A stretch of 64,000 nucleotides of DNA from Streptomyces sp. Mut1. GTDB lineage: Bacteria; Actinomycetota; Actinomycetes; Streptomycetales; Streptomycetaceae. The position numbers and the translations under genes are program-made. The DNA lies in the NCBI RefSeq assembly GCF_030719295.1, contig NZ_CP120997.1:1364001-1428000 (forward strand), in the 5' to 3' direction. The notes beneath the pieces are model-generated. The model worked only from the letters and a program-made list of their open reading frames with translations. It was not told the DNA's origin and did no database searches. Below are positions 51,724 through 61,803 of this stretch, in pieces; the first letter of the stretch is position 1, and every line of letters starts with the position of its first letter.

Positions 51724-52370
51724 CAAAAGTCCGTCTTGTCGTCTGCGTGAGTATCCGGGGTGTCCGGTGCGTCCGGATCGAACGACGGCACACCCTCTGG
51801 CGTCTCGGCCTCGATCGCCTCCGCCTCGGGGAGGAAGGGCGCGAGCTCCGGGAGCTCATCCAGGCCACGCAGGCCCATCCGCTCCAGAAAGTAGTTCGTC
51901 GTCCTGTACAGGATCGCACCTGTTTCGGGTTCCGTGCCCGCCTCCTCCACGAGGCCCCTCTGCAGCAGGGTCCGCATGACCCCGTCACAGTTCACCCCGC
52001 GCACCGCGGAGACCCGTGACCTGCTCACCGGCTGCCGGTACGCGACGACCGCGAGGGTCTCCAGCGCGGCCTGGGTCAGCCGGGCGTGCTGGCCGTCCAG
52101 GACGAAGCCCTCGACGGCCGCCGCGTAGGCGGGCCGGGTGTAGAAGCGCCAGCCGCCCGCGACCAGCCGGAGGTCGAAGCCCCGGCGCTGCGCGGTGTAC
52201 TCGTCGGCCAGCTCCCGCAGCGCGGCGGCGACGGCCCGCCTGGGCCGCTCCAGGATCTTGGCGAGGTGTTCCTCGGTCGCGGGCTCGTCCACGACCATGA
52301 GGACGGCCTCCAGCGCGGGCTTGAGGTCGAGGCCAGCGACGGCGGAGCCGGTGGGGTCCTGCTCGCTCAT
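51723..52370 (-). CDS. scpB: Segregation and condensation protein B
   Basis: A 215-residue kleisin-associated winged-helix protein that, with ScpA, forms the SMC condensin complex. Recognisable segments are LKPALEAVLMVVDEP, GGWRFYTRPAYA, RLTQAALETLAVVAYRQPVS (second winged helix) and VNCDGVMRTLLQRGLVEE. The C-terminal 45 residues are acidic. ATG at 52370 overlaps the scpA stop as ATGA. Loss of ScpAB in Streptomyces gives chromosome segregation defects in spores. Confidence 0.95.
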   Translation of the reverse strand: MSEQDPTGSAVAGLDLKPALEAVLMVVDEPATEEHLAKILERPRRAVAAALRELADEYTAQRRGFDLRLVAGGWRFYTRPAYAAAVEGFVLDGQHARLTQAALETLAVVAYRQPVSRSRVSAVRGVNCDGVMRTLLQRGLVEEAGTEPETGAILYRTTNYFLERMGLRGLDELPELAPFLPEAEAIEAETPEGVPSFDPDAPDTPDTHADDKTDF

Positions 52371-53338
52371 GGCGTCACATCCTGCGGGGTATCGGAGGCG
52401 TCCGGGGCCTCCTGGTCGAACTCGTCCGTCACGGTGGGCCCGGCCCCGGCTCCCCCGGCCCAGCGCACCAGCAGCTCGCCGAGCGCCACGTCCTGGTCCA
52501 GGGCGACGGCCTTCTCCCGGTACAGCTCCAGCAGGGCGAGGAAGCGGGCGACGACGGTCAGGGTGTCCGGCGCGTCCTCGGTGAGCGCCCGGAAGCTGAT
52601 CTCCCCCGCCTCGCGGACCCGCGCCACCACGATCCCCGCCTGCTCGCGCACGCTGACCAGCGGGGCGTGGATGTGGTCGACGTAGACCTGCGGCCGGGGC
52701 CTGGGCTGCATCGCCTTCACAGCCAGCCGGGCGAAGCCCTCCGGGCCGATGCTGATGACGACGTCCGGCAGCAGCTCGGCGTGGTGCGGTTCGAGCCCGA
52801 CGGTACGGGGGAAGCGGCGGCCCTCCGCTTCGAGGCGGCCGCTGAAGATGTCGGCGACCCGCTTGTACGCGCGGTACTGGAGGAGCCGGGCGAAGAGCAG
52901 GTCCCTGGCCTCCAGGAGCGCGAGGTCAGCCTCGTCCTCCACCTCGGCCGCCGGGAGCAGCCGGGCGGCCTTCAGGTCGAGCAGGGTCGCGGCGACCACC
53001 AGGAACTCGGTCGTCTGGTCCAGGTCCCAGTCCGGCCCCATCGCCCGGATGTGGGCCATGAACTCGTCGGTGACCTTCGACAGCGCGACCTCGGTCACAT
53101 CCAGCTTGTGCTTGGAGATCAGCTGGAGCAGCAGGTCGAAGGGCCCCTCGAAGTTCGCGAGCCGCACGGTGAAACGGCCGTCCTCGGGCGCCTCACGGAC
53201 CTCCCGCGGTGCGGGCGCCTGAGCCGGGGCCGGCGCGGGCGGCTCGTCCACGGGCGCGGGCTCGCGCTCGGGCCCTGTCCCCGGCCCGCGGCCCAGGGGG
53301 CGGCGAGCGGTGCGGGCGGGCTCGTGGGGTGTCGGCAT
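52367..53338 (-). CDS. scpA: Segregation and condensation protein A (kleisin)
   Basis: A 323-residue kleisin that bridges SMC heads. The kleisin N-domain starts at about residue 56 (FTVRLANFEGPFDLLLQLI) and continues ISKHKLDVTEVALSKVTDEF; the C-terminal winged helix includes VVARFLALLELYREKAV. Before it lie 55 Pro/Ala/Glu-rich residues and a similar acidic tail at the end. ATG at 53338 is the first start; no strong ribosome site is seen. The gene upstream, encoding a ribbon-helix-helix-like protein, ends 107 bases away in the same direction. Confidence 0.94.
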   Translation of the reverse strand: MPTPHEPARTARRPLGRGPGTGPEREPAPVDEPPAPAPAQAPAPREVREAPEDGRFTVRLANFEGPFDLLLQLISKHKLDVTEVALSKVTDEFMAHIRAMGPDWDLDQTTEFLVVAATLLDLKAARLLPAAEVEDEADLALLEARDLLFARLLQYRAYKRVADIFSGRLEAEGRRFPRTVGLEPHHAELLPDVVISIGPEGFARLAVKAMQPRPRPQVYVDHIHAPLVSVREQAGIVVARVREAGEISFRALTEDAPDTLTVVARFLALLELYREKAVALDQDVALGELLVRWAGGAGAGPTVTDEFDQEAPDASDTPQDVTP

Positions 53339-53445
53339 GGAGATCCAGGGTGCGGCGGGGACACGGGCGGCGGCGGCCCGTACGGGAGGGGCCGGACCGC
53401 TCGGCCGCGGTGGCCCTCCCGGGCAGGCTACCGGCGCCGCGCCGG

Positions 53446-54051
53446 TCAGCGGCCGCGCAGCCGCCGTACGAGGATGCTCGCGTCGCCGCGCGACTCCAGG
53501 TCCGCCAGGACCACGGCGACCGCCTCGCGGACGATCCGCCCGCGGTCGACGGCGAGGCCGTGCTCGCCGCGCAGGACGAGCCGCGCGTGTTCGAGGTCCA
53601 TCAGCTCCTCGGCGGAGACGTAGACCGTGATCTTCTCGTCGTGGCGCTCCCGGCCGCTGGGCCGGCGGTTCGCCCCGCGTCCGCCGCCGCGTCTGCGCTG
53701 CTGCTGCACGACGGGGGCCGGGACCGGCTCCTGCGCGGCGGGCTGCGGGCGGCGCCCGGCCCGCGCGGCGACCGCGACCCGGTCGTTCTCGGCGCCCCGG
53801 GCGCGCGAGTCGCCGGCGTCGGTGTCGGCCGCGGCGTGCTCCGGGCGGGCGGGGGCCGGCGTGGCACCGGACTCCGGGGCGGTGTCGCCCGGCGTCTCGG
53901 TCCCGGGTTCGTTCTCACCGGCCGGAGCCGGCACCCGGGCCTCGCCGTTCGCCTTGCGCCTCCGCTCCGCGGGCGACGAGGACTGCAGCCCCATCCCCCC
54001 GGTCGTACGGAACAGCTCGTCGGCCCCGGGCAGACTCACTCGGCGTGACAC
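53446..54051 (-). CDS. ParA-linked protein with ribbon-helix-helix-like C-terminus
   Basis: A 201-residue protein. Residues about 1-130 are disordered and Ala/Pro/Arg-rich with a basic run (QQQRRRGGGRGANRR). Residues about 140-195 resemble a ribbon-helix-helix fold: strand KITVYVSAEEL, helix MDLEHARLVLRGEHG, helix GRIVREAVAVVLADLE. Such proteins act as DNA-binding centromere partners of ParA ATPases. GTG at 54051 has GGGAGG 10 bases upstream and overlaps the parA end by 16 bases. An orphan partition or nucleoid-positioning pair with the upstream ParA is inferred; the fold call is from pattern only. Confidence 0.68.
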   Translation of the reverse strand: MSRRVSLPGADELFRTTGGMGLQSSSPAERRRKANGEARVPAPAGENEPGTETPGDTAPESGATPAPARPEHAAADTDAGDSRARGAENDRVAVAARAGRRPQPAAQEPVPAPVVQQQRRRGGGRGANRRPSGRERHDEKITVYVSAEELMDLEHARLVLRGEHGLAVDRGRIVREAVAVVLADLESRGDASILVRRLRGR

Positions 54052-55196
54052 CGGGCGAGCACCTCCCTGGCGAGCTGGCGATAGGCGGCGGCACCGACCG
54101 AGTTGGAGGCGTACGTGGTAATGGGCTCACCGGCGACCGTGGTCTCCGGGAAGCGGACCGTACGCCCGATGACCGTGTGGTAGACGTGGTCGTCGAAGGC
54201 CTCGACGACGCGCGCCAGGACCTCGCGGCTGTGCACCGTGCGGGAGTCGTACATGGTGGCGAGGATGCCGTCGAGCTCCAGCTCGGGGTTGAGCCGCTCC
54301 TGGACCTTCTCGATGGTCTCCGTGAGCAGCGCCACACCGCGCAGCGCGAAGAACTCGCACTCGAGCGGCACTATCACCTTGTGCGCGGCGGTCAGCGCGT
54401 TCACGGTGAGCAGGCCGAGCGAGGGCTGACAGTCGATCACGATGTAGTCGTAGTCGGCCATGAGCGGCTTCAGGGCGCGCTGGAGCGTGGACTCGCGGGC
54501 CACCTCGCTGACGAGCTGCACCTCGGCGGCGGAGAGGTCGATGTTGCTGGGGAGCAGGTCCATGTTGGGGACCGCGGTCTTGAGCAGGACCTCGTCGGCC
54601 GCCATGCCCCGCTCCATGAGCAGGTTGTAGACGGTGAGGTCCAGCTCCATCGGGTTGACTCCGAGGCCGACCGAGAGGGCGCCCTGCGGGTCGAAGTCGA
54701 CGAGCAGGACACGTCGTCCGTACTCCGCGAGTGCCGCGCCCAGATTGATGGTCGACGTGGTCTTGCCGACGCCGCCCTTCTGGTTGCACATCGCGATGAT
54801 CTTCGCGGGGCCGTGATCGGTCAGCGGGCCCGGGATCGGGAAGTAGGGCAGGGGCCGGCCGGTCGGGCCGATCCGCTCGCGGCGCTGCCGTGCGGCGTCG
54901 GGCGCGAGGGTGGCCGCGTACTCCGGGTCGGGCTCGTACTCGGCGTCGGGGTCGTAGAAGTGCCCCTGGGGCGATTCGTCGAAGTCGGCGAGGGGGGCGG
55001 TGTTCCGGCCACTCTCGTTGCCGGCCATGGCGTTCACGTGTAGGCCGTCCATCATCTGAGGGGCTGTCGTCATGTGCTGGTGGGTGGCGAAGGTGCGAAC
55101 AGCGACGGAGCCGACAGCCTCCAGCCCGTTCGGGCTCTGGCCCCGTGCAGGCATCCCTGGATGAACACCCCCGGGAGTAATTGTCGACTCATTCAC
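54036..55196 (-). CDS. ParA-family ATPase (second, non-oriC type)
   Basis: A 386-residue Walker-type ATPase. The ATPase domain starts at about residue 125 with Walker A MCNQKGGVGKTTSTINLG, then LLVDFDPQGALSVGLG and DYIVIDCQPSLGLL. About 120 residues ahead are flexible and acidic (DFDESPQGHFYDPDAEYEPD). Chromosomal ParA normally sits with ParB near the replication origin; this one has no parB and instead precedes an RHH-like protein and scpAB, so it is a separate paralogue. GTG at 55196 lies about 10 bases after AAGGAGG. Positioning of chromosomes or another cargo during growth or sporulation is likely. Confidence 0.9.
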   Translation of the reverse strand: MNESTITPGGVHPGMPARGQSPNGLEAVGSVAVRTFATHQHMTTAPQMMDGLHVNAMAGNESGRNTAPLADFDESPQGHFYDPDAEYEPDPEYAATLAPDAARQRRERIGPTGRPLPYFPIPGPLTDHGPAKIIAMCNQKGGVGKTTSTINLGAALAEYGRRVLLVDFDPQGALSVGLGVNPMELDLTVYNLLMERGMAADEVLLKTAVPNMDLLPSNIDLSAAEVQLVSEVARESTLQRALKPLMADYDYIVIDCQPSLGLLTVNALTAAHKVIVPLECEFFALRGVALLTETIEKVQERLNPELELDGILATMYDSRTVHSREVLARVVEAFDDHVYHTVIGRTVRFPETTVAGEPITTYASNSVGAAAYRQLAREVLARCHAE

Positions 55197-55521
55197 AAGT
55201 CGTCTTACCTCCTTGGACGTGACCAGGAAACTTATCGATAGGTCAGCGTGGCACCATGCCGACGATTGGCGACTCTATGGCGTGTCACCGGTTCGCAGCA
55301 ACACAATCCGCCGGACCCGGCCCGTTGTGTCGGCAATCGAACGCCCCGCTGTCAAGGGCGCGCAACCCTCCGGGCGTACTTTTCGCGGGTGTACGAAACG
55401 GTTAAAGGGTTACGTTCGAGACGAGTTGCTCGGGGGCGCGCGCGGGCCCGGCGTGCGTCCGGCCGGACCTTGACAGCAAGGTCCGGCCGGACGCACGGGG
55501 TTGACGAACGCGATTGACCCG
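55197..55521. other. Intergenic stretch between ald and parA
   Basis: 325 bases. It should contain the parA promoter (minus strand). It also holds the ald terminator described below. No gene or repeat beyond that was seen. Confidence 0.6.
55453..55496 (-). terminator. 20-bp perfect hairpin after ald
   Basis: Arms 55453-55472 and 55477-55496 are perfectly complementary over 20 bp with the loop ACAG. It starts 25 bases past the ald stop codon. Confidence 0.85.
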
Positions 55522-56637
55522 TCAGCCGATGAGGGTGCTCAGTTCGACGTGCGCGAGGCCGTGGGCCTCGGCGACCTCGCGGTAAACGACCTGTCCGTCA
55601 TGGGTGTTGAGGCCCTTGGCGAGCGCGGCGTCCCGGCGCAGCGCCTCCGCCCAGCCCCGGTTCGCCAGCTCCAGGATGTAGGGAAGCGTCGCGTTGGTGA
55701 GGGCGTACGTCGAGGTGTTGGGCACCGCGCCGGGCATGTTCGCGACGCAGTAGAAGACCGAGTCGTGAACCATGAAGGTCGGCTCGGCGTGCGTCGTCGG
55801 GTGGGAGTCCTCGAAGCAGCCACCCTGATCAATTGCAATGTCGACAAGTACACTTCCGGGCTTCATCCTGGCGACGAGCTCGTTGGTGACCAGCTTCGGA
55901 GCCTTGGCGCCGGGGATCAGCACGGCACCGACGACGAGGTCCGCCTCGACGACCGCCTTCTCCAGCTCGAAGGCGTTCGAGACGACCGTCTGCACCTTGG
56001 TGCCGAAGATCCGGTCGGCCTCGCGCAGCTTGTTGATGTCCTTGTCGAGCAGCGTGACGTGGAAGCCGAGACCGACGGCGATCTGCGTCGCGTTCCAGCC
56101 GGAGACACCGCCGCCGATGACGACGGCCCGGCCGGCCGCCGTGCCGGGCACCCCGCCGGGCAGCACGCCGCGGCCGCCGGCCGAGCGCATCAGGTGGTAC
56201 GCGCCGACCTGCGGGGCCAGCCGGCCGGCGACCTCGGACATCGGGGCGAGCAGCGGCAGCGCGCGGCTCGACGTCTCGACGGTCTCGTAGGCGATGGCCG
56301 TCGTGCCCGACTCCAGCAGCGCGTCCGTGCAGGCGCGGGAGGCGGCGAGGTGCAGGTACGTGAAGAGGGTCTGGCCCTTGCGGAGGCGGTGGTACTCCTC
56401 GGCGACCGGCTCCTTGACCTTGAGAACCAGGTCGGCGGCGGCCCAGACCTCGTCGGCGGTGGGGAGGATCTGCGCCCCGGCCCCGACGTACTCCTCGTCC
56501 GTGATGGAGGAGCCCGCTCCGGCGTTCTGCTCTACGACGACCTGATGGCCGTGGCGGACGAGTTCATGCACGCCGGCGGGCGTGATCGCCACGCGGAACT
56601 CGTTGTTCTTGACTTCGCGGGGGATGCCGACCTTCAC
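55522..56637 (-). CDS. ald: Alanine dehydrogenase
   Basis: A 371-residue NAD-dependent enzyme interconverting L-alanine with pyruvate and ammonia. The N-terminus [19 protein letters not shown] is diagnostic. Catalytic residues are Lys and His in the LVLKVKEP and FTYLHLAAS segments, and the Rossmann site is [20 protein letters not shown]. Length equals the 371 residues of the mycobacterial enzyme. GTG at 56637 is chosen with AAGGA 11 bases upstream; GTG at 56646 would leave two bases. It is a single-gene unit ending in a long hairpin. Regulation by a Lrp-type AldR is known in relatives, but no such gene is near. Confidence 0.95.
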   Translation of the reverse strand: MKVGIPREVKNNEFRVAITPAGVHELVRHGHQVVVEQNAGAGSSITDEEYVGAGAQILPTADEVWAAADLVLKVKEPVAEEYHRLRKGQTLFTYLHLAASRACTDALLESGTTAIAYETVETSSRALPLLAPMSEVAGRLAPQVGAYHLMRSAGGRGVLPGGVPGTAAGRAVVIGGGVSGWNATQIAVGLGFHVTLLDKDINKLREADRIFGTKVQTVVSNAFELEKAVVEADLVVGAVLIPGAKAPKLVTNELVARMKPGSVLVDIAIDQGGCFEDSHPTTHAEPTFMVHDSVFYCVANMPGAVPNTSTYALTNATLPYILELANRGWAEALRRDAALAKGLNTHDGQVVYREVAEAHGLAHVELSTLIG

Positions 56638-56779
56638 GTCGATCACGGTCCTTGGCTCAGAGGGTAATCCGGGCATAGCGATACATTCAGGGTAGATGCA
56701 CCGCATAGGAAGACACCGCGAACTGACGCGGTAGAGCCAGTTTAATGAAGGGCTTCCCGCTGTCTAGCCTTACAAAGCA

Positions 56780-58843
56780 TTAACTTTCAGTCGATGCACT
56801 ACGGGTTTCGTAGGCCGGGCTCTCCTCGCCCAGCAATCTGTCCGCCGCGCTCCTGTGCAGCCCCGCGGCCGCCGGGTCCCCGAGACGGTCGAGGGTGTCG
56901 GCGAGCCGGAGCTCCAGCGCGGCCTGCAACCGCGTGTCCTCGGCCCGCCGCGCCCACTCCACCGCCTCCCGGCAGGTCCGCAGCGACTCCTGCGGCCGGC
57001 CCGCGTACTCCTGCACCCGGGCCATCTCGCTGAGCGCCCGCGCCTGGGCGGGCAGGTCGCCGAGCCTGCGGTGGCCGGCCGCGGCGGCCCGCCAGTTGCG
57101 CAGCGCCTCGCCGTACCGTCCGGCGTAGGTGTGGACGGTGCCGAGCCGCCCGTACAGCCGGGCCGCGTCGGCCCGCTCGCCCTGGGTGAGGCGCTGGGCG
57201 AGCGCCCGGCCGTACCAGTCGGAGGCCCGGTGGTAGTCCCCCAGTTCGGCGTAGGCGCCGCCCACCGATTCCATGGCCCGCCCGGTGGCGTACAGGTCCT
57301 TCGCCTCCCGCCCGGCGTCCAGCGCCTCGCGGTAGCGGGCCAGCGCCTCCCGGGTCCTGCCGGTCCCGGCGTCCAGGTCGGCGAGGTTGAGCAGGGCCGC
57401 CGCCCGCTCGCGGGGCAGGTCGCGCCGCTCGGCGACGGCCAGCACCAGGCCGTGCAGGGCGTAGAGGTCGGGCGCGGCGGCGTCGGTGCCCTCGTGCGCG
57501 GCCAGTGCCCGGACCAGCGCCGCCACCAGCCGGCGTGCCAGCGTGTCCAGTCCGCCGTCCTCGACGGCGATGCGGGCGCAGGCCAGCAGCGCGGGTCTGC
57601 GGACGCGCAGCCAGGCGGCGGCCGTCCCGGGGTTCGGGAAGCGCAGCGAGCGCGGCAGTCCGGCCAGCTTGCGCCGGGACGGGGAGCCCTCGGGGTCGGT
57701 GACCGCGCGGCAGGACTGGAGCAGCCGCACGGTGCGCTCCAGCATCCGGGCGCGGGCGAGCTGGATCTCGGCCGGCCGGTCCCGGTCCTCCAGGAGCGCC
57801 CGCAGCAGCGCGGCGAGGCAGCCCGGCACCTCGTACTGCGGCTCGTCCGCACCGTCGCGGCGCAGCAGGCCCAGCGTCACGAAGTCGTCCAGCGTGGTCC
57901 GCGCCGCCGAGACGGAGCAGCCGGCCAGCGCGGACGCGGTGTGGGCGTCGGCGAGCCCGGCGGGGGCGAGGGAGAGCAGCCGCAGTATCCGGGCGGGGGT
58001 GGGCGGCAGCGAGTCGTGGACGAGGCGGAAGGCGCGGGTCAGCGGACGGGTGCCGGCGGGCTGGTCGGGGTCGTCCGGCAGTTCGCGCAGCTGCCGCCGG
58101 GCGTCGGCGACGGAGGCGGTCGGGCGGGCGGCCAGCCAGCCCCCGATCATGACCAGCGCGGCCGGCTGCCCGCCGCACTCCTCGGCCAGCGTCTGGGCGG
58201 TGAGCGGGTCGACGGTGATCCTGACCTGGCCGGTGGCACGGCCGAGCAGCTGGACGGCGGAGCCCGCGTCCAGGCCGCCGATGGTGCAGGGCCGGACGCC
58301 GGACAGGCCCGTCAGCGGGCCCTCGGAGGTGGCGACGACCAGGCAGTCGGGGTTGTCCGGGAGCAGCGGGTCGACCTGTTCGGCGTCCGGGGCGTCGTCC
58401 AGCAGGAGCAGGACCCGGCGCACGGCGAGCGCCTCGCGGACCATCTCGGACAGCTCGTCCACGTCGGCGCCCGGCGGGCCGGCCACGTCCAGCTGCCCCA
58501 GGAGGTCGCGGGCGGCCCGCTCGGTGGGGACGGGGGCGCCGCCGCTCTCGGTCAGCCGGACGCGGAGGAGCCCGTCGGGGTAGTCCCCGGTCGCCAGGAG
58601 CCGGCGGGTGAGCTCCCCGGCCAGCGCGGTGCGGCCGGAGCCGGGGCGGCCGGCGATCAGGAGGACCCGGGCGCGGGCGCTGCGGCGGCCGGCCATGGTG
58701 TCGAGTCCGGCGCGCTCGATGTCGTCGCGCAGTTCCTTCAACTCGCGTTCGCGGCCGAAGAATCGGGCGGGTTCACAGGCGGCAGGCTCCTCGGTCCCCG
58801 CTGCCTCGGCCGGGCCGCTGGTGTCCACCGCCTGATCCGTCAC
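56780..58843 (-). CDS. NB-ARC-like ATPase with TPR repeats
   Basis: A 687-residue STAND-type protein resembling the ATPase and TPR parts of AfsR/SARP regulators but without a DNA-binding domain. A module FFGRERELKELRDDIE precedes the P-loop IAGRPGSGRTALAGEL (about residue 65), a Walker B-like VLLLLDDAPDAEQ and a GGQPAALVMIGGWLA motif. From about 470 on there are at least five TPRs (AAALLNLADLDAGTGRTREA, ESVGGAYAELGDYHRASDWY, RLGTVHTYAGRYGEALRNWR). GTG at 58843 has GGAG 8 bases upstream. It lies between ald and the ADP-ribose pyrophosphatase. Ligand and target unknown. Confidence 0.85.
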   Translation of the reverse strand: MTDQAVDTSGPAEAAGTEEPAACEPARFFGRERELKELRDDIERAGLDTMAGRRSARARVLLIAGRPGSGRTALAGELTRRLLATGDYPDGLLRVRLTESGGAPVPTERAARDLLGQLDVAGPPGADVDELSEMVREALAVRRVLLLLDDAPDAEQVDPLLPDNPDCLVVATSEGPLTGLSGVRPCTIGGLDAGSAVQLLGRATGQVRITVDPLTAQTLAEECGGQPAALVMIGGWLAARPTASVADARRQLRELPDDPDQPAGTRPLTRAFRLVHDSLPPTPARILRLLSLAPAGLADAHTASALAGCSVSAARTTLDDFVTLGLLRRDGADEPQYEVPGCLAALLRALLEDRDRPAEIQLARARMLERTVRLLQSCRAVTDPEGSPSRRKLAGLPRSLRFPNPGTAAAWLRVRRPALLACARIAVEDGGLDTLARRLVAALVRALAAHEGTDAAAPDLYALHGLVLAVAERRDLPRERAAALLNLADLDAGTGRTREALARYREALDAGREAKDLYATGRAMESVGGAYAELGDYHRASDWYGRALAQRLTQGERADAARLYGRLGTVHTYAGRYGEALRNWRAAAAGHRRLGDLPAQARALSEMARVQEYAGRPQESLRTCREAVEWARRAEDTRLQAALELRLADTLDRLGDPAAAGLHRSAADRLLGEESPAYETRSASTES

Positions 58844-58946
58844 GGGCCACGCTCCACTTCGCTGCACGCGTCGCCCGCCGGGACTCCGGTCAGGGCATTC
58901 AGAGCGTAGTTCAGGCGGGTGGGCGAACCGGGTGGAGCGCGACGCA

Positions 58947-58991
58947 CGCATCCCCCGATCGGATCAGCATTTTTTACGATCGGGGGATGCG
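58947..58991 (-). terminator. 14-bp hairpin with a T-run in its loop
   Basis: Arms 58947-58960 and 58978-58991 are perfectly complementary, with a 17-base loop containing TTTTTT on the plus strand. It lies 20 bases past the ADP-ribose pyrophosphatase stop and upstream of the NB-ARC/TPR gene. Confidence 0.6.
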
Positions 58992-59011
58992 CCCGGGTGA
59001 CCGATGGGCCG

Positions 59012-59638
59012 TCAGGCCTCGAAGGGGCGGGCCGGCCAGGGGGCGTCGGCGGGGCGCAGCGAGTCGACGCCGTCGCCGGCCAGGACCGCGGCGAGCGCCA
59101 GCACGCCCACGACCAGGCAGCTGTTGTGCAGGTCCCCGGCGAGCGCGCCGCGCACCAGGTCCTGGAGCGGCACCCGGGCCAGCTCCATGTCGGCCTCCTC
59201 GTCGGCGACCTCGAAGCGCTCGCCGACGGCCTCGGAGACGTTCCGCGCGAGGAAGATCCGTACGGCTTCGTCGGAGCCGCCGGGCGAGGTGTAGATGTCG
59301 GTCAGCACCCGCCAGTCGGCGGCCTTGACGTACGCCTCCTCGAACAGCTCGCGCTGCGCGGCGTGCAGCGGGTTCTCGCCGGGTACGTCGAGCAGCCCGG
59401 CCGGGATCTCCCACAGCTTGTGGCGCACCGGGTGACGGTACTGGCGCAGCACCAGGACCCGGCCCTCGTCGTCCAGCGCGAGCACGGCGACCGAGCCGGG
59501 GTGGACCTGGTAGTCGCGGTGCGCCACCGAGCCGTCGGGCATCTCGACCTCATCGGTGCGGACGCTGGTCTTCTTGCCCCGGAACGGGGTCACGGTCGCG
59601 GTGACCCGCCATTCCTCGGCCGTGTCCTGGAAACCCAT
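59012..59638 (-). CDS. Nudix hydrolase, ADP-ribose pyrophosphatase type
   Basis: A 208-residue enzyme that cleaves ADP-ribose to AMP and ribose 5-phosphate. Recognised by VAVLALDDEGRVLVLRQYRHPV, LWEIPAGLLDVPGENPLHAA and the Nudix core AQRELFEEAYV, followed by the acidic loop EVADEEADMELARVPL. The box has one extra residue between Gly and the first Glu and Tyr in place of the last Gly, as I recall is usual in Streptomyces homologues. ATG at 59638 has GGAGG 6 bases upstream. It lies immediately downstream of pyrG in the same direction, behind a probable terminator. Confidence 0.92.
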   Translation of the reverse strand: MGFQDTAEEWRVTATVTPFRGKKTSVRTDEVEMPDGSVAHRDYQVHPGSVAVLALDDEGRVLVLRQYRHPVRHKLWEIPAGLLDVPGENPLHAAQRELFEEAYVKAADWRVLTDIYTSPGGSDEAVRIFLARNVSEAVGERFEVADEEADMELARVPLQDLVRGALAGDLHNSCLVVGVLALAAVLAGDGVDSLRPADAPWPARPFEA

Positions 59639-59658
59639 CTGCGTCCTCCCACGAAAAC

Positions 59659-59704
59659 GTTGACCGGGACCCGCGTCCTGCTCCGGACGCGCGCCCCGGT
59701 CAAC
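59659..59704 (-). terminator. Hairpin with internal loop after pyrG
   Basis: Arms 59659-59678 and 59685-59704 pair over 20 positions apart from a short internal mismatch, around a 6-base loop. It lies 22 bases after the pyrG stop and ahead of the Nudix gene, so it may terminate only part of the transcripts. Confidence 0.65.
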
Positions 59705-59726
59705 CGTAACGCCTGCGGGCGTGCCG

Positions 59727-61400
<1,674 letters not shown>

Positions 61401-61803
61401 AGCCAAAGGGGGCTCCCGTGGTCGCGATCGTGAGGTGCGTGCCGGCGTTGCCGTCCGGAGATTCCGGAGATGCCGTCGCTGCGGTTCGGGGGCCTCGTCT
61501 GCTCTCGCCGACGACCACCGGTCCACGGGCTACCAGGGTAACAGCGACAGGGGGAGACCGCTTCCGGCCACCGGCACGCGCGCACCTCCCCGATCCCACG
61601 TGTCACTCGTCCCCCACTCGATCGGCTCAGCCCAGTTGGCGAGAAGGGGCGCGCGGACCCCCCAGGTGCGTCGTATCCTGCTCGGACACTCGCTCGGGCG
61701 AGGTACGAGCTCGCAGGTTCCCCCACAACAACCCCTTGCAACGACCTCTTGACCCGCAGTAAGCGCCCCACGGGGCGACATGGCCGTTCGACTGGAGATG
61801 CAC
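61401..61803. other. Divergent intergenic region pyrG / GH15
   Basis: 403 bases with no supported gene. Promoters for pyrG (minus) and the GH15 gene (plus) must lie here; I could not assign them with confidence. No repeat or RNA structure stood out. Confidence 0.55.
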
